Shown in pieces: positions 1-12,256 of a DNA stretch of 64,000 bases; the stretch's first letter is position 1; each line of letters begins with the position of its first letter. The position numbers were made by a program, and so were the translations under genes. This DNA comes from Andrena cerasifolii (lineage: Eukaryota > Arthropoda > Insecta > Hymenoptera > Andrenidae): contig NC_135121.1 in assembly GCF_050908995.1 (NCBI RefSeq), positions 18,104,001-18,168,000 of the forward strand, given 5' to 3'. The notes beneath the pieces are model-generated. The model saw only the letters and a program-made list of their open reading frames with translations, did not search any database and had not been told where the DNA came from.

Positions 1-90
1 GGCAACATTTAAAAAAAAAATAAAAAAACGGTACAAGAAACTTTAAACGCGTTTTATATATACTCTAAAGGTTAAGAGCAAAAACAGACC

Positions 91-201
91 AACCCACATT
101 GATAAAAAATAATTTTTCCTATTTTATATGATTAGTACAGCCTATTGCAAATATTAAAATACATTATTGCTATTAACGCAATTTCGCAATAAATGTGGGT
201 T
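91..201. repeat. Short inverted-repeat unit
   Basis: AACCCACATT at 91-100 is matched by its exact reverse complement AATGTGGGTT at 192-201, with AT-rich DNA between. The 111-bp layout resembles a tiny MITE or the remains of one. No target duplication is clear, so the class is unassigned and a chance pairing is possible. Confidence 0.35.
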
Positions 202-3200
202 AATCCTCATATAACGTAACTACTGTTTTTTTGTAACTGAATATCGCACTCTACTTGTGCCATCACTTTTTCCAATCTTACGAAAAATATGAATTTACAA
301 CGATGCATCGGTGAATCGTATCATAGAGTGAAAATATAATATGATAAGAAATACACGTCCCTGTCGAATGAAGCTTTCCCGACACTTTACCCCGCACACA
401 GTGCAATCGCCAAAGTTTAAACAATTGCCCCATTCTACTCAACTTAGAGTATCAATAACATCGCGAGCACTTTCCCAACATAAAGAAGAAGTGCGCGCAT
501 CCGTGTCATAAATAGGTGGCAAGTAAATCCCCGATACTCTCGGCCCAGGCCGGAACTTCTAAATTATGCAATACCATCGACAACTCCGCGAGTCCTTCAG
601 CGTTCTCCGAACGCTTCCGAAACTTCTGAACGGTTAATTCGTTCGAAACTCTATTTCAAAAGATGCATCGGAACAGCGTCGCTAGTTGAAATACGGCTTG
701 GAATCCTGGCGCGTGAAACAGGATTCGAAAAGGAGGAGCGCGAGAATATTCCGAGAGTCCTCCACGCGTGTCTTCTATTCCCGCGGACTCTGTGTCCAAT
801 TAGCTTGTTGCCTTCGTGGGTCTCGAAGGCAAATCTGGACAAAAAGAACGCGTCCATCTTCGACGACATATATCATGCTTGCACGACGCGTTTCCCATAA
901 TCGTGCAGCGTTTACGATCGCCCCGAGCGAAGAAGCCCTTGGAAATTGGAACATGGCGTATCGCCGCCTCGAATCACCGTGCTCGGAGCATTTTTCGTTC
1001 GCGCTCGACTGTTTTCAGGAAGCGCCGGGGAACGCGATCCCTGGGCTTTCAGACGCTGGCATGTTTAAGAAGTTCGAAGTTGCCACTCGCTTCAGAAGTA
1101 AATTTCGTGCTCGCGTTAAGTGGAGGCTGGCTCCCGTATCGCGCTTCGCAGTAGTCGCGTTCGTTTTTGGATCCAGCAGCGGGCATAAATTCAACGGAGT
1201 ATTACTCCCTCGCGTTGAAAACATTGTACGCTGTTAGAGATTTGTTGCAGTTGTGCGCGAGCTCCTGAATGCTTCTGTTCGCGTTAATTTAGACCCCGTG
1301 ACGTGAAATAGGAGGAATACACTGTTCAAGTTTATGGCGGAGCGTTAGAGCGAACCTGGGAGGAAAATACGTTGCTCTATTAGCCAGGATTCTAGAAGCT
1401 GTTCCCTAGCTGTCGTCTAGCAGGCACTGCACGCCTACGGAAATATCGAGAAACGATTTCAATAGTTTTTAGGTGAGAAACAGAATTGTCTATCGTTTTC
1501 CCTCGCCGGTCTAATTGCGTATCTTTCAAGAAGCTGCCGCTGCACAATCAACGAATTCAGACGGCGGCGATAGGGGGAAAATAGAGAAACGCGTTGGTGA
1601 ATTATCCGCAGAAATTGGCGAGTCGCGAAATCAAGGGAATAGCGAGCGCGGCGCCGACAGGCAGCCGGCGAACGAAATTTGTTTGCCAGCGGCGCGAATT
1701 TCGCCTCGTTGTTCCAGCGGATGGATCCAATGAGATTCCAAGAAGATTAAAAAGTTGTCAACTGCTCTTTCTACCCTCTGTCTCCCTCATTTTCCTCTTA
1801 CTATCGCGGCACCGCCGCCGCTGGGAAACTTTGCTAGTTAGAATTTCGCGCGGTACGTTCCGAAAGGAAAATCACCCCTCTGTCGCCGTGGCGAGGGAAA
1901 GAAAACGCTCGGGGAGAGCTACACGGTTTATCAAGTGGCGAAGCTGCTTGGGCACGCGAAACTTTCTCCCTTTTTCTTGCCAACTGCAAGCTGTGTGCCT
2001 TGGCGCGCCCGGCCAACAGAACGCTGAGCTTCGAAATATTTTCAGGAATTAACAAAAACAACAGAGCCGACGATGATCTTGCACTAGGCCCTTCGTTATA
2101 AACTGAGAACCGTCGAGGCGCGCCTAGATATTTCAGTGCACGCGCCGTTTAGGTACATTGGCACCGCGCTACGCGTTGTGCCAAGTCTGCGTGAGTTTCT
2201 GTTAATCAATTAGATCGGAAGAGCCATCTGACCACTCCAAGGAAATAGTCTCTAGACCTCCATCTTCTACGCCGCGATTATCGGGCGTTGGGATAGTTGG
2301 ACCTTCGTTTAATGGTTCGTTACGTCTTTCTAATCGAACAGAACAGAAAACAATGAAACAATCGAGAAGCGAGCGGCGGTTCTCGGCTGGCGAACGCACG
2401 ACTGGATTCACTTGGCCGGGCCGCGAGTTTCGAAATAGGATATGATTGCGTTTCGCGTGACGCGAACTAGAATCGCAAAGGACTCGGGCCCCCTTTGAAG
2501 ATGCGTGGTGCGCCCAGTGCTGTTCTATTCGAGACACGCAGCTTCCGACGCTTTCCGTCGACGGAGGCGTACCGTCAAAGACGAGTCACGCGAAACCCCG
2601 ACTGCTCTCCTCCTTCCGTCGACGCGGCCTCGATCGATACGCGCCGCTTTAAGTTCGTTTAAATCGCGTAATCCCGAGCACGCCTCGCATTTACCCTGAA
2701 ATCGAGTTTAGAAAACGCTCCCCGGAAGCTGCCGCAGCGCTCCGGAAATAGAAGCGCGCGCGCGCCCGCGTGTATCTCGGCAATGATTAAACCGCGGGTC
2801 GAAGAACACGCGATACCGCCGATGCGACATAATTCGCGCGACATTAGCGATGCCATTTGTAAATATAATAATTCTACCATCGCGCGGGTATCGTGCCCCG
2901 TAAATTAATTATGCGGGACGCCGGGCCCGCCGTGAATGCGAGAGAAAGGCGTGTATAATTCATTTGATTAACAGTGGCTGCAACTTTTCTGTTATCTATC
3001 CGCCTGGTGAGTAATGGATCTCCAAACGTGACAAACGTTTTCGGGCTTGTAATTTATTACTGTTATTTCAATGGAAACTCCGAAACACAACGGCGGGAGG
3101 GGTGGGGGATGGATAAAAAAAAAATGGGTGTAAAATGTGCGAAAATAGGAGACGCGAGTACGTTTCCCGTTTTTGATACGGCTCGATTCGAGGAGTGCGC

Positions 3201-4518
3201 GTTATTTGCTTTTTGTTTAAACCGACAGTGTGTAACGCTGACAATGGCCAGGGCACGCAACGCTGCTAAGGGACGTCCAGCGATACGTTAGTTTCGTTGG
3301 AGAAAAAATTGCTCATGTATGTCACGACCTCGCACCTATAATAGCGTGCGATATAATTTGACCAATTTATCCTTTTAAATATTCCGAGCGCGCGCGCTTC
3401 AACGCGAAGAGCGCGCTCCCCGGCCCTCCGCTACCCCCGGCGAGCGTACGTGCACACACGGGAGATCGGGCTCGGTGCGCGTACGTGGGTGTACGGGAAA
3501 GGAGGAAAAAGGAAGGGAAAAAATGTATTTGCCGTCCCAGTTTGCCCTGGTTGGCATGGCACGGCGAAAGCTCTTCAGTAAATCCAGCTTAAAGCAGCTG
3601 TGTAAACGTTGACCTATATTACAATCACGGGAGGGGATGGCTGGAGTGCTCGGCAGGAACGGCGACGCCATCGGCCTCCTCAAGAACAGGCTACAAAGTA
3701 ACTCGTGGCCGCCCCTGCACGTGGCGTGTTCTCTGTGTGCTGTGCGACCGAACACCCGCGCAAACGCCGCCTGAGCAGGCTCGAAAGCTGGCTACAATTA
3801 TTTCTTGGCGGGCCGCGAACCCACGCTCGCCGACCTGTACGCCGAGGACCCTCGGTGGCCGCTTCTCGCTCCGCCTCGCTGATCATTTCGCGATTCGGAC
3901 GGCATGGCAGGAAGGCAGGAAGGCAGCTGCTCCCCTTTTCACCGACCACTTAATTAGTGTTCGGCTCGGTCTCGTCGCGCTACGGTGAACGGCTATACCG
4001 CACCGCCGATGCTCGGATGGACGGAGTTTTTCACGCAGCAGCTCTTTCACCCGCTGGTCCAGGCCGAGTTTCTTCGCGACTTGGACCCTGGTGCCTCTGG
4101 CAACCCGGTCGAACTAATTTTTCAGTTTTCGAGGGGGCTTGCCTTTCGAAGACCCGGCTACAGATACGTTCTCGGTTGCCGAAATTCGTGGTTTCGTGTA
4201 CGGAGGGCGGTGCACTGATAGATGAATATTGAATTCGAAATATCGCTCGCTTTGGAAGGGGTGGGGAAAGTGAACGGGTGCTGCAGCTTGCGGTTTTGTT
4301 TGTTACGCGATCGAGTTGGCCTCGAATTTTGGGATTCGGAAATGGGATTATGAGGGGTGTAGATATTTTAATTGATTTTTCATTCTCATTCGTTTTCTGG
4401 TAACTCAATTTTGATTGGATATTGAAAGGAAGAGTGGCTTTGTTTGGTTGAAGACAGTCTATGTTTCGTTAATTTGTGGGATATTTTTGGGTTTCAAGGA
4501 ACAGTGTAGGTTGGCGTA
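202..4518. other. Non-coding stretch, no gene recognised
   Basis: AT-rich to about 660, then mostly CpG-rich. Several 100-180 codon openings occur (for example 686-1237 + and 3399-3755 -), but neighbouring frames are open over the same bases, the translations are rich in Arg/Ser with no recognisable motif, and no convincing splice sites flank them. Short GC patches include alternating GC at 2754-2766. The segment 2890-2980 mixes GC runs with TTAATTA and TTGATTAAC words, as homeodomain-bound elements often do; this is only suggestive. Confidence 0.6.
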
Positions 4519-5262
4519 TAATGTGCAGGGGAAACTCGGACAAAAACAGGTACCTGGGTAAACCGGGACGTGCTATTATTTTTTAAACTGCCTTAAATTT
4601 TCCCGCGTCGTTGCAGCGACCTATTGTCGCGATGTGCATTATTTCGTCAAGAAAAGATGATCGTGTTACAAGCGTGCATACTAAGGTTATATCGTCTTTT
4701 GTGTTTTGGAAGGCTCTTATCTAATTTTTGATCATTAAGAAACTTCAAACACTTTTGACAATGTTGAGGTAGATAATTTTGGGTGTGAATTATGTTAATT
4801 GTTCCATATTAAACTGTAAATAATTAAAAGGATTGTTTTTACTTCGCCATGGTATTGTTGATAATTCGTAATATTTACAAAATTGTACGCTGGAGCAAAA
4901 CCGTACGGGGTAAAACCGGGTACCCGGTTTTTGGACAAAATGTGTATAACAAAGAAACGAAAACGAGGAAGTTATTAAAATTAAAACTAAATCTTTATAA
5001 AGGACTACAACTAAAGATAAAGAAAACCACAAAATTAAACAAAATACCGAAGGATAATGATAGCAGTGGTGATGAAAACTGTGAAGGCTTTTGCATTTAT
5101 TTCCAAAAATCATATGGTTCATTGAAATTGAATAAAGGTTGAGTGCAGTTTACAGCTTGTTCTAACTGGTTGGGGGACTGAAGAATTAGATGAGTTTCGT
5201 TGTTATAAATGCTAAGGCCAGTATCTAGAATGGTACCCGGTTTTACCCATGCCATATTTTAA
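4519..5262 (+). mobile_element. Decayed pogo-like DNA transposon remnant
   Basis: The left side carries TGGGTAAACCGGGACG (4555-4570). The right side, read in reverse complement, gives TGGGTAAAACCGGGTACC (end near 5249), so the element has inverted termini. The word GGTACCCGGTTT and its near-palindromic variants occur three times: about 4548-4568, 4915-4940 and 5228-5248. The interior codes the tail of a transposase (4849-5215). Exact outer borders are uncertain by about 10-40 bp. A TA target duplication is typical of pogo elements, and TA lies close to both ends, but the exact pair cannot be fixed. The element is AT-rich against its surroundings, as expected of an insertion. Only the 3' part of a gene remains, so it cannot be autonomous. 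Confidence 0.7.
4849..5215 (+). pseudogene. Pogo-like transposase C-terminal zinc-finger tail, broken
   Basis: This is the decayed 3' end of a transposase gene. A Lys-rich stretch (KLKLNLYKGLQLKIKKTT) leads into an acidic linker (DNDSSGDENCEG), then CIYF-QKSYGS, VQFTACSNW and, one base out of frame, TEELDEFRCYKC followed by TAA at 5213-5215. The spacing of C, C, W, C and the final CYKC matches the PHD/treble-clef-like Cys/His finger found at the C-terminus of many insect pogo-type DDE transposases. Visible damage: a TGA where the family normally has Trp before VQ, at least two expected Cys read as Phe, and a frameshift near 5176. The DDE catalytic core is absent, and the first part of the reading frame runs through a repeated palindrome, so the ATG at 4849 is not a real start. 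The family assignment is from pattern memory, not a search. Confidence 0.65.
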
Positions 5263-8200
5263 ATTGTTATTTTTTTGTATTTGTTCTTCTATTAAAAAAA
5301 TTGTATATATATACTATCATTTAATAAAAAGTTTATTCGAATGAATCCTAATTGTAATTTCTTTTTTACATTAATAATGTTAAAGTTATGAGCTTTTATC
5401 ATTTACTTGTTTGAAACTACTTACTTTGAATAACTGGGACTTTGGAGAAACACGATTCCATGTTAATCACGTCTAACGTCAAATATTACTGCTAGAATTA
5501 CGCATACCTACATGGGAACATTGATTACGGTATTGTTACGTTAAATATTGACGCGATCTGCGCTAACAAACTACATTTAATGAATAATAAATACGCAGAT
5601 AGATTGACGCAGCAAACATCGGTCAATTCTCCTGCGGTACCGTATTGTCTGACAAATCCAGGGCTATTCCACGTGTCACTTTCGCCCTGCGTGTAATCAC
5701 ATAGGGAATCCAATGGCTACAAACTGTTTACGTGAATTTAAACGCTCACAAGGAGATTAACTTAAAAATATATTAAACCTATTTTCGACTGCTTTTTCTC
5801 CCCGAGTAACGCAAACTTTCACCCCGTTTCTTCCCATTTTTATCAATACCCTTACGAAATTTTTAAAACTGGTATCATTGAAATCGAGTTTCGTTCGTAG
5901 TTTGCTCAGCTCAGAAAACCTTCGAAAAGAAAAGTGTATAATCCAACCCTTTTTCAATTTGCAATTTTTTGTAAACCAAGTACGTAGGTACGTAACGCAC
6001 ACTGATTCTTAAATGTGAAATCATTTTTATGAAAATGTGGACTACATTGGCGAGCCTCGACATTTCTGTTGCTTTGTGTGCCGCGCATAATTATGAGTCG
6101 AGGGAAAATGTCTTTGGAAAATGCAACAACGAAGGTGTGGCGTGCACGATAAACAGCGGCCGCGCTAAACGAGAACAATTTCGTTTCACGCATTGTAAAT
6201 AGAACGAGCGCGGGCTATATCACGTGTCAAAGAATATTCATTTACCTCTCCCGGCGAAATTACTTCCGAGTGTGCGCATAAAAAATACCACGTACGGAGC
6301 CGTAGACGCGGACGCGCTCTCGCGCAAAGAAAAATGGTACAACTGTACAGGTACTTCGCTTTACTCCTCCTCACTCTGTTATCTACACTCCAAGGGTTGA
6401 GTGGTAAAAGCGAGGAGACACTTAAAGGATTTACGGGCCCGAGAACTCTAGACCGCTCTTGGATTGACTCGAAAGTACGAACTTGAAACTGTGAGTGCAC
6501 GCTCGGAAACGGGTGAAAAAAATAAAATTTCCCCTTGCCATCTTCGCGATCGAATTAAGTGGTATTACACGAAACGTTTGCTATCTTTACTCATCAACGA
6601 TTCGAAAGTGGAAAAGAGGCCGCGGAAAACGAGCAGAGTTTACAGTTTTATTTTCCTCGCTAGAGAATTCAATCTCGTAGACATCTGCGCGGTTAGACTG
6701 CCGGAGGATGGCTATTCTGCCACGGAGGATCTGGCAGAATGGAAGTCGAAAGGAACTCTTCCGTAGAAAGATAGTCGGATGTTTTCTTGGGAATGTAGAC
6801 GCTTATCAACATATCGACGGCAGAACGAGTCAACAACCAGCAATTCAATCTGTAATAATAGGAACTGGGGTAGCAAACAGTGCCAAGTCCAAGCGCAGCT
6901 GAATTTATGGGAGTAAAATGGTGAATTTCAATGGCGGGCACAAGTCACGAACAATGTCTACAGAATAACAAGCTAACTGTGCACGAAGCAGGAAACACAA
7001 AATAAAATGCAAATCTGATGGTACCAAATTATTCCTGCAGTAATATATCTTTGACACTGGCTCCAAGAGTATTCTCCATTTTCCACGAGAGCAAGGAGAA
7101 GATAATAGCAACAACGAATGAAATAGGAAATATTTTAAAACAAAGTACAGAACATAACAAATAAATAATTATCTCGTATGACTTATACTGGATCATACTA
7201 CTGCAGAATGTAGCACGTACACTGAACTCGCAGCTATACACATACCACCTTAAATCCTTGAGTTTCGAACCACAAAAGATCGCTTGCGAGTTTTCAAAAA
7301 ATCTAGACAACTATCAAATAAAAATATAATGATGAATGCCAGAAGCTTCAGAGCCCCAGCACAGGCTGACTAATAAACTACCCTCGTGAACAACACGCAG
7401 CAACCTAATCTCCCTTCTTCAAAGCTACTTCACAGCTTACAGATCCGAGTACCGACTCAAATAACGACTTCCGACTGAACATTCAATTGTAAGCTAAAAT
7501 CGTACGGCGCACGAAAACAAAGACAGGGTCGACAGCGACCTCGGCCGAGGGGTCGCAGGGTGGTAGGATTCGGCTGGCGCAGGTGCGTGTCGCGTGTTAT
7601 CGACCAGCGATAAACGTCCGACCAATACATCGATAGGACGTGTACGGGGAGCCAGCATAGGGGTAAGTCGGCCAGCAACGGCGGGTGGCGCGGCTGCGGC
7701 CGCCAACGATCAAAATGGATGTTCGTGCCGATAGCGAGGCCCTCCGCTTCCTAGCCGCCCAATTAGATCCCCCAGCTACCAGAAACCTCCCTCTGACCAG
7801 TCGCCAGAGCATTTCTCTGGCCGGCCAGCTACGTACCGGTGCCGCGATTCAAGGGCGATTAACGTTGCTAGGATCCGTCGGCTGCGAGCGATGCTGCCCC
7901 GAACGAAGGAGCGCGGAGGGTGGGGCCAGGCAACGATTAAACCAATAACTATTAATCGCCCGGCCACCGCACATTCAGCAAAGTCCGCGCGCCACCCTTC
8001 CAGTACCTGATGCATGCACCCTCTCGAGCTCGCGGGCACCCGCTGCGGCCACCAGGGAAATTCGCATGAGAAAGGAACGTACACGGGGTTAAACGTATTC
8101 GTGGCTCTGTTCAAGGGCGCGTACACCCACGAAAATTCTGTGTGCGATGCTGTAATGAGCTCTGATAGGCGGGTGTGAAGCTACTCTGCAAGGTCTGCTG

Positions 8201-8503
8201 GAAAGTTTCGGGATCGTTCGGGTAGAGGGATGAAAGGATGCGAGTGTTTGTCGTTGCGAGCAGATATACATTCGCGTTCTGTAATCCTTTGCATACGGAA
8301 TTAACTTGCGCATTTCTGCACTGTTTGAAGTATTTAAGGAACAGCTACTATTTACGTTTCGTGTGCATCTATATCGGTGGGTTCGAAGAATTGTGTATCA
8401 GTTACAGGGTTAGAATGGAGACAGATGGATACCTGTTTCTATTAGGAGGAGTTTATTTTAAATGGCACGAACTGTAATTCCTTCCCGGCTGTTTCTCTTT
8501 CTG
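5263..8503. other. Non-coding stretch, no gene recognised
   Basis: Mixed AT-rich and CpG-rich DNA without a supportable gene. An ORF on + from an ATG at 7715 to 7948 begins with plausible composition (MDVRADSEALRFLAAQLD) and a fair start context, and a donor-like GGGGTAAGT lies about 60 bp upstream. The later residues become Arg/Cys-rich and low-quality, and the minus strand is open over the same bases, so it is not called. No transposon ends or arrays were seen here. Confidence 0.55.
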
Positions 8504-9149
8504 TTAAGGGGCAACATACACCTAGGGGGTGAAAAAGTAGGATGGATTTAAAGCTGCAAATGTGAAAAGTCATAAAGTCGACTTCTATGTTTAAATGCCC
8601 AGCCTTTTGCGAAAAATTAAAAACTCAAAAATCGGCTACGACAAGTACTAGTTTTGTTTTTTTGTCTAGTTTATGAATAAGGTGAATGTCCCAGTTTCTG
8701 CTCATTTAAGAGGTTACTCGTCAAAAAGAAGGTGTAAAAAATTTGTTTGCGATCAAAATTTGCAGAGGAATTGATTAATTCTTTAATAATAAATCAACCA
8801 GTCGAAAACTATTTAAGAAAGATATTTCAAGATGTTTGACTACTAGTAATTTGTAATTAAATATAATGCTTTAAATGTCCGTATTTCTGCTCACGAAAAA
8901 TAGCGATGTACGTATTTCGACTCATCATTTGTACCAATTTCCGCTCACATAATATGTTACCTTTTCAGGTTAAAATAAGTTACGTTCTTCTCCAAATTTT
9001 TTAATGAAAATTTTACATTTTATAGGCAAAAGTATAACCTTTCTAATATATATATATAATGTTTCTTTGATAAAAACATTTTTTCACCGAAAAAAAATTC
9101 CTCAAATCCATCTCACTTTTTCGCCTCCTAGATGTATGTTGCCCCTTAA
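8504..9149. mobile_element. TTAA-flanked MITE (piggyBac type), 646 bp
   Basis: TTAAGGGGCAACATACACCT at the left border (from 8504) and TTAAGGGGCAACATACATCT in reverse complement at the right border (ending 9149) begin terminal inverted repeats of about 45-48 bp that differ at only a handful of bases. The TTAA at each edge is the target tetranucleotide that piggyBac-superfamily transposases duplicate. The interior is AT-rich and non-coding, so it is non-autonomous and would have needed a transposase supplied elsewhere. The long, well-matched ends suggest it is not very old. Confidence 0.88.
8678..8947 (+). repeat. Four dispersed copies of a TTTCNGCTCA word inside the MITE
   Basis: Related words occur at 8688 (GTCCCAGTTTCTGCTCA), 8877 (GTCCGTATTTCTGCTCA), 8908 (GTACGTATTTCGACTCA) and 8931 (GTACCAATTTCCGCTCA). 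The first copy is preceded by TAAGGTGAATGTCC from 8678, which resembles the TA-AGGTRA start of the pogo-like elements elsewhere in the window. The array may therefore be the trace of a second element nested in the TTAA MITE, though no matching right end was found. Confidence 0.5.
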
Positions 9150-12100
9150 TGCCCTGTTACGAATATCCACCAAGAAACGTTGCACTGGGTTCATCAAAGG
9201 CATTCAATAAATTTTGAAGTGCCAATGCGAGGAATCCTGCGGGCAAAAAAAAACCACCCCTAATAGGAAGTCGTTCAGATTCTAATTTCTCTGGTCTTCG
9301 CCGACGTTGCAGACGCCATGGCCGTCGGCGCGTTCGTCGTTAAACTCCCCTTGCGTGCGTGAACGGGTGCCAGGCCGATTCCGCTTTCCGTTCGATGGGA
9401 TTACGAGGGGATGCGCGTCATACGCGGAAGAGGAAAGCACGATGCATATTTGTTAATACGTTTAATTCTGCAAATGTGAGCCTGCCGGTGCAAAGATTAC
9501 ACACTAATGCCTGGATTTCAAGTTTTATACGGTACAGAGTAATTATCGATGCCGTCCAATGAATTGCCAGGCAATAATTGTCATTGGCAAACGTTCAACG
9601 TACATATATTTTGCGCTCGGGGACGGTGCTTTTCATCACGTTTTACAGCGACGATGGAAAATATGGAGGACATGCTTTCAACACAAATTGTTTGCGCGAT
9701 AAACATTCTCATGAAATTGGTGATCAGGCTAATCAACACTGAATCGTAATTAATTCAATCACAACGACCATATTTGAAGGGTACGGGGAAAAAAAACCAG
9801 GAATATCACGAAACAGCTTTATTGAGAGAACCAAGTTTTAATACTTTAGTCCACCAGTAAAGGAGCAAGGTTCAATGAACTTAACTGTATTGTTCATAAC
9901 ATAAAGTTTATACTCTAATTAGGCCTCAGAAACTCACGAGCGAACAGATAATTATTTTACATCGTTTTAATTTCTTTCAAGTGGAACACTGCAGAATACT
10001 GTAACAAAATAAATGTCCACTTCCATTTAATAATATTAATCAAAACAAGGATGCGTGCACAGTGACCGGGGGCACCTGACGTAGCGCAAGCTTATATTAA
10101 TCAGAAATACTGCAAGTAGGAAGTAGGATTAACGAGTACCAGCACACCAAATCATTAACGTTATCTTATATGGACATTTCTACTTTGTAAATTAGTTGTC
10201 AGACCTAACCCTTTGTGATTCGACTGTTCCGTGGTCCCAGTTGCCACCAACAAATTATCCACCGTAGAATCACTAAAAATGAACATCCCCCGTTTCCCCT
10301 TACCCTTCATTTGATGACGACAAAGAACCGTAAAAAAAAATTAAGAATCTCTGAAACACCAAACAGTCGTGAATATCCAACTAGTCCAGTGCAGGTTGCA
10401 GAAAGGAAGAAGAGACGACAAGTTAGGCGTTTGGCAGGTTATCAAGGACGATGCAGGTACCAGCGACCCTTCCTAGTTGCTCTCCTTAAACTGGCGCACG
10501 TAATTCGAGTACGCGGGCCGCGCTTCTCCCTTTTGACCCAGCAACCGAGCCTCGCAGCTATTGGAGGGCACAGCCAGGCGAGCTGGAGATATACGAGGAA
10601 CGAATATCCGGAAGGGGCGGTCTGGAGCCCTGGACTCTGGTCGAGCGATCGTGGGGCGAGAGCAAAGTGTCTATCTCCTCCTCTGCACACGCACGCGTGC
10701 ACGTGCACGCTGACAAACAGTCCTTCCAACTGGACTTCGTGACGGAGAGCTCGATATAAACTCGGGAGAGGGTCGTTTTCGAGAGGGGTAAACAACAACG
10801 GGTCGAATCGTAATGCCCGACGGGGGAGGGCCGCCGCTGGTGTATTTTGGCGCACTGGCACGAAACGGATAACGTTACGTTCTTGAAAGCAACTTTTAGT
10901 CCGCGGGGCGCGGGGAACACGTGTAACTCGATGAAAAGCCTCGGTCATTGTGAAGCAAGTGGATGGGGACGGGATGACTTGAAATCTCTAGCCCCTCCGT
11001 TTCTCACAATTAAGACTGACATGTTTGTTGGAAACTACGTACGTACAATAATGTACATATGTCTAGCTTCCGCCGGTAGCCCTGAATGACAGCAGAATGC
11101 GAACTTCGCCAATCGATACCTTGTAATTATACATGTAACCAACTGCGCAGACTATTCTAGGCTATCGTCCTGACGTCCTAGTTAATCCTTTGACTAGCAT
11201 CCCCTGATAGTATCCCCAGTATCCTCATACATATTCTGTACTCGATCACAGAAAGTCCAGTCGCTGGGATCTCAGTGCATAGGACTTATTGAACTTGACG
11301 CTGAAGAAAAGACTGTTGAATGCTTTAAACGACACTTATCCGTGAAGAGATCCGATCTCTTTGCTCAGCTGCGATTAATGCTAACGTTTTAGAACCAGTT
11401 AGAAGCAGAATTTTGCGCGACGAACGCAGAATTACAAATGTAATGGTCAAACGACCAGGATGTAAAATACTCAGAACGATCAATTTGATCCCTGAACGCG
11501 GTCTCTGTGAAAGTACCGGGCGAGAAATTTTTGATGAGGGTTAGCGACGACGTAAAAGCGCGGTCGAAGTAAACGAATAACCGTTAGCAAAAACGGATGG
11601 CACGCGAGAAGGGACACACGGGATTCTCGGCTAACAAAACTAATTTCATTGTCGTGCACTTATTAAGATCAAGACGGAGACCCGTGGGGGCGGACAGACT
11701 GTTGGCATAGAGTTCCACAAGGAGCAACGAAGCGTCTCCGGTTAACAATGTTTTAGCGTCAATTTACTCACCGTAGCTGCCATGGAGAGATGAGGGGCGG
11801 CTCGGACGGCGGGATCTGAGGTTTCACTAAGCGAGCCATAGCCAACTGGAATCTGGGCTGCCTTTTGACATTCTGCAACAGAAATTGAGTTTCGGCATTG
11901 AGTTTCAATAGGTACCGATGTAACCTAGATTATACTTCACTGTTGTTGGAAATATTATTTTCTATCAATCACTAGATATCTTGGTCTTTTTGGATGAACT
12001 ACACTCTTCTAGTCCATCAGACTGTATTTAATATAATAATATGAGAGTAATATAAAGGGGATGGGTTACACTATAGTGCTGAAGCCGCAACTGCTCGCGA

Positions 12101-12175
12101 TCGGTTACCGATTAGTGAACTATCCATCGAGCCACGCGTGGCTCCCCAGAAAAAGGAATATTAAAAATATAACTA
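9150..12175. other. Non-coding stretch, no gene recognised
   Basis: From 9750 to 10210 the DNA is AT-rich and featureless; from 10400 to 10920 it is CpG-rich with overlapping open frames on both strands (for example 10215-10742 + and 10442-10948 -), which argues for composition rather than coding. A perfect 16-bp palindrome, GCGTGCACGTGCACGC, lies at 10695-10710. A small hairpin, CCGAC to GTCGG, is at about 9300-9328. No gene is supported. Confidence 0.55.
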
Positions 12176-12256
12176 CAGTAAATTCTCGCTATAAATTCAT
12201 GTCGACGTATGCTCGCCGCCAGCCCCGAACGTGGAGCCTATAACGAGAATTTTCTG
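12176..12256. mobile_element. 81-bp Tigger-like miniature element
   Basis: CAGTAAATTCTCGCTATA at 12176-12193 is matched by CAGAAAATTCTCGTTATA in reverse complement ending at 12256, 16 of 18 positions identical. CAGT/CAG-type ends with a TCTCG word resemble Tigger/pogo termini. The left edge is preceded by TA and the right edge is followed by TG, so a TA target duplication would need one mutation. The internal 45 bp code for nothing recognisable. Confidence 0.6.

Noticed and set aside
7715..7948. ORF beginning MDVRADSEALRFL as a possible first exon
   Set aside because: The start looks plausible but the later residues degrade, the minus strand is open too, and the upstream donor-like GTAAGT does not fit a matching acceptor.
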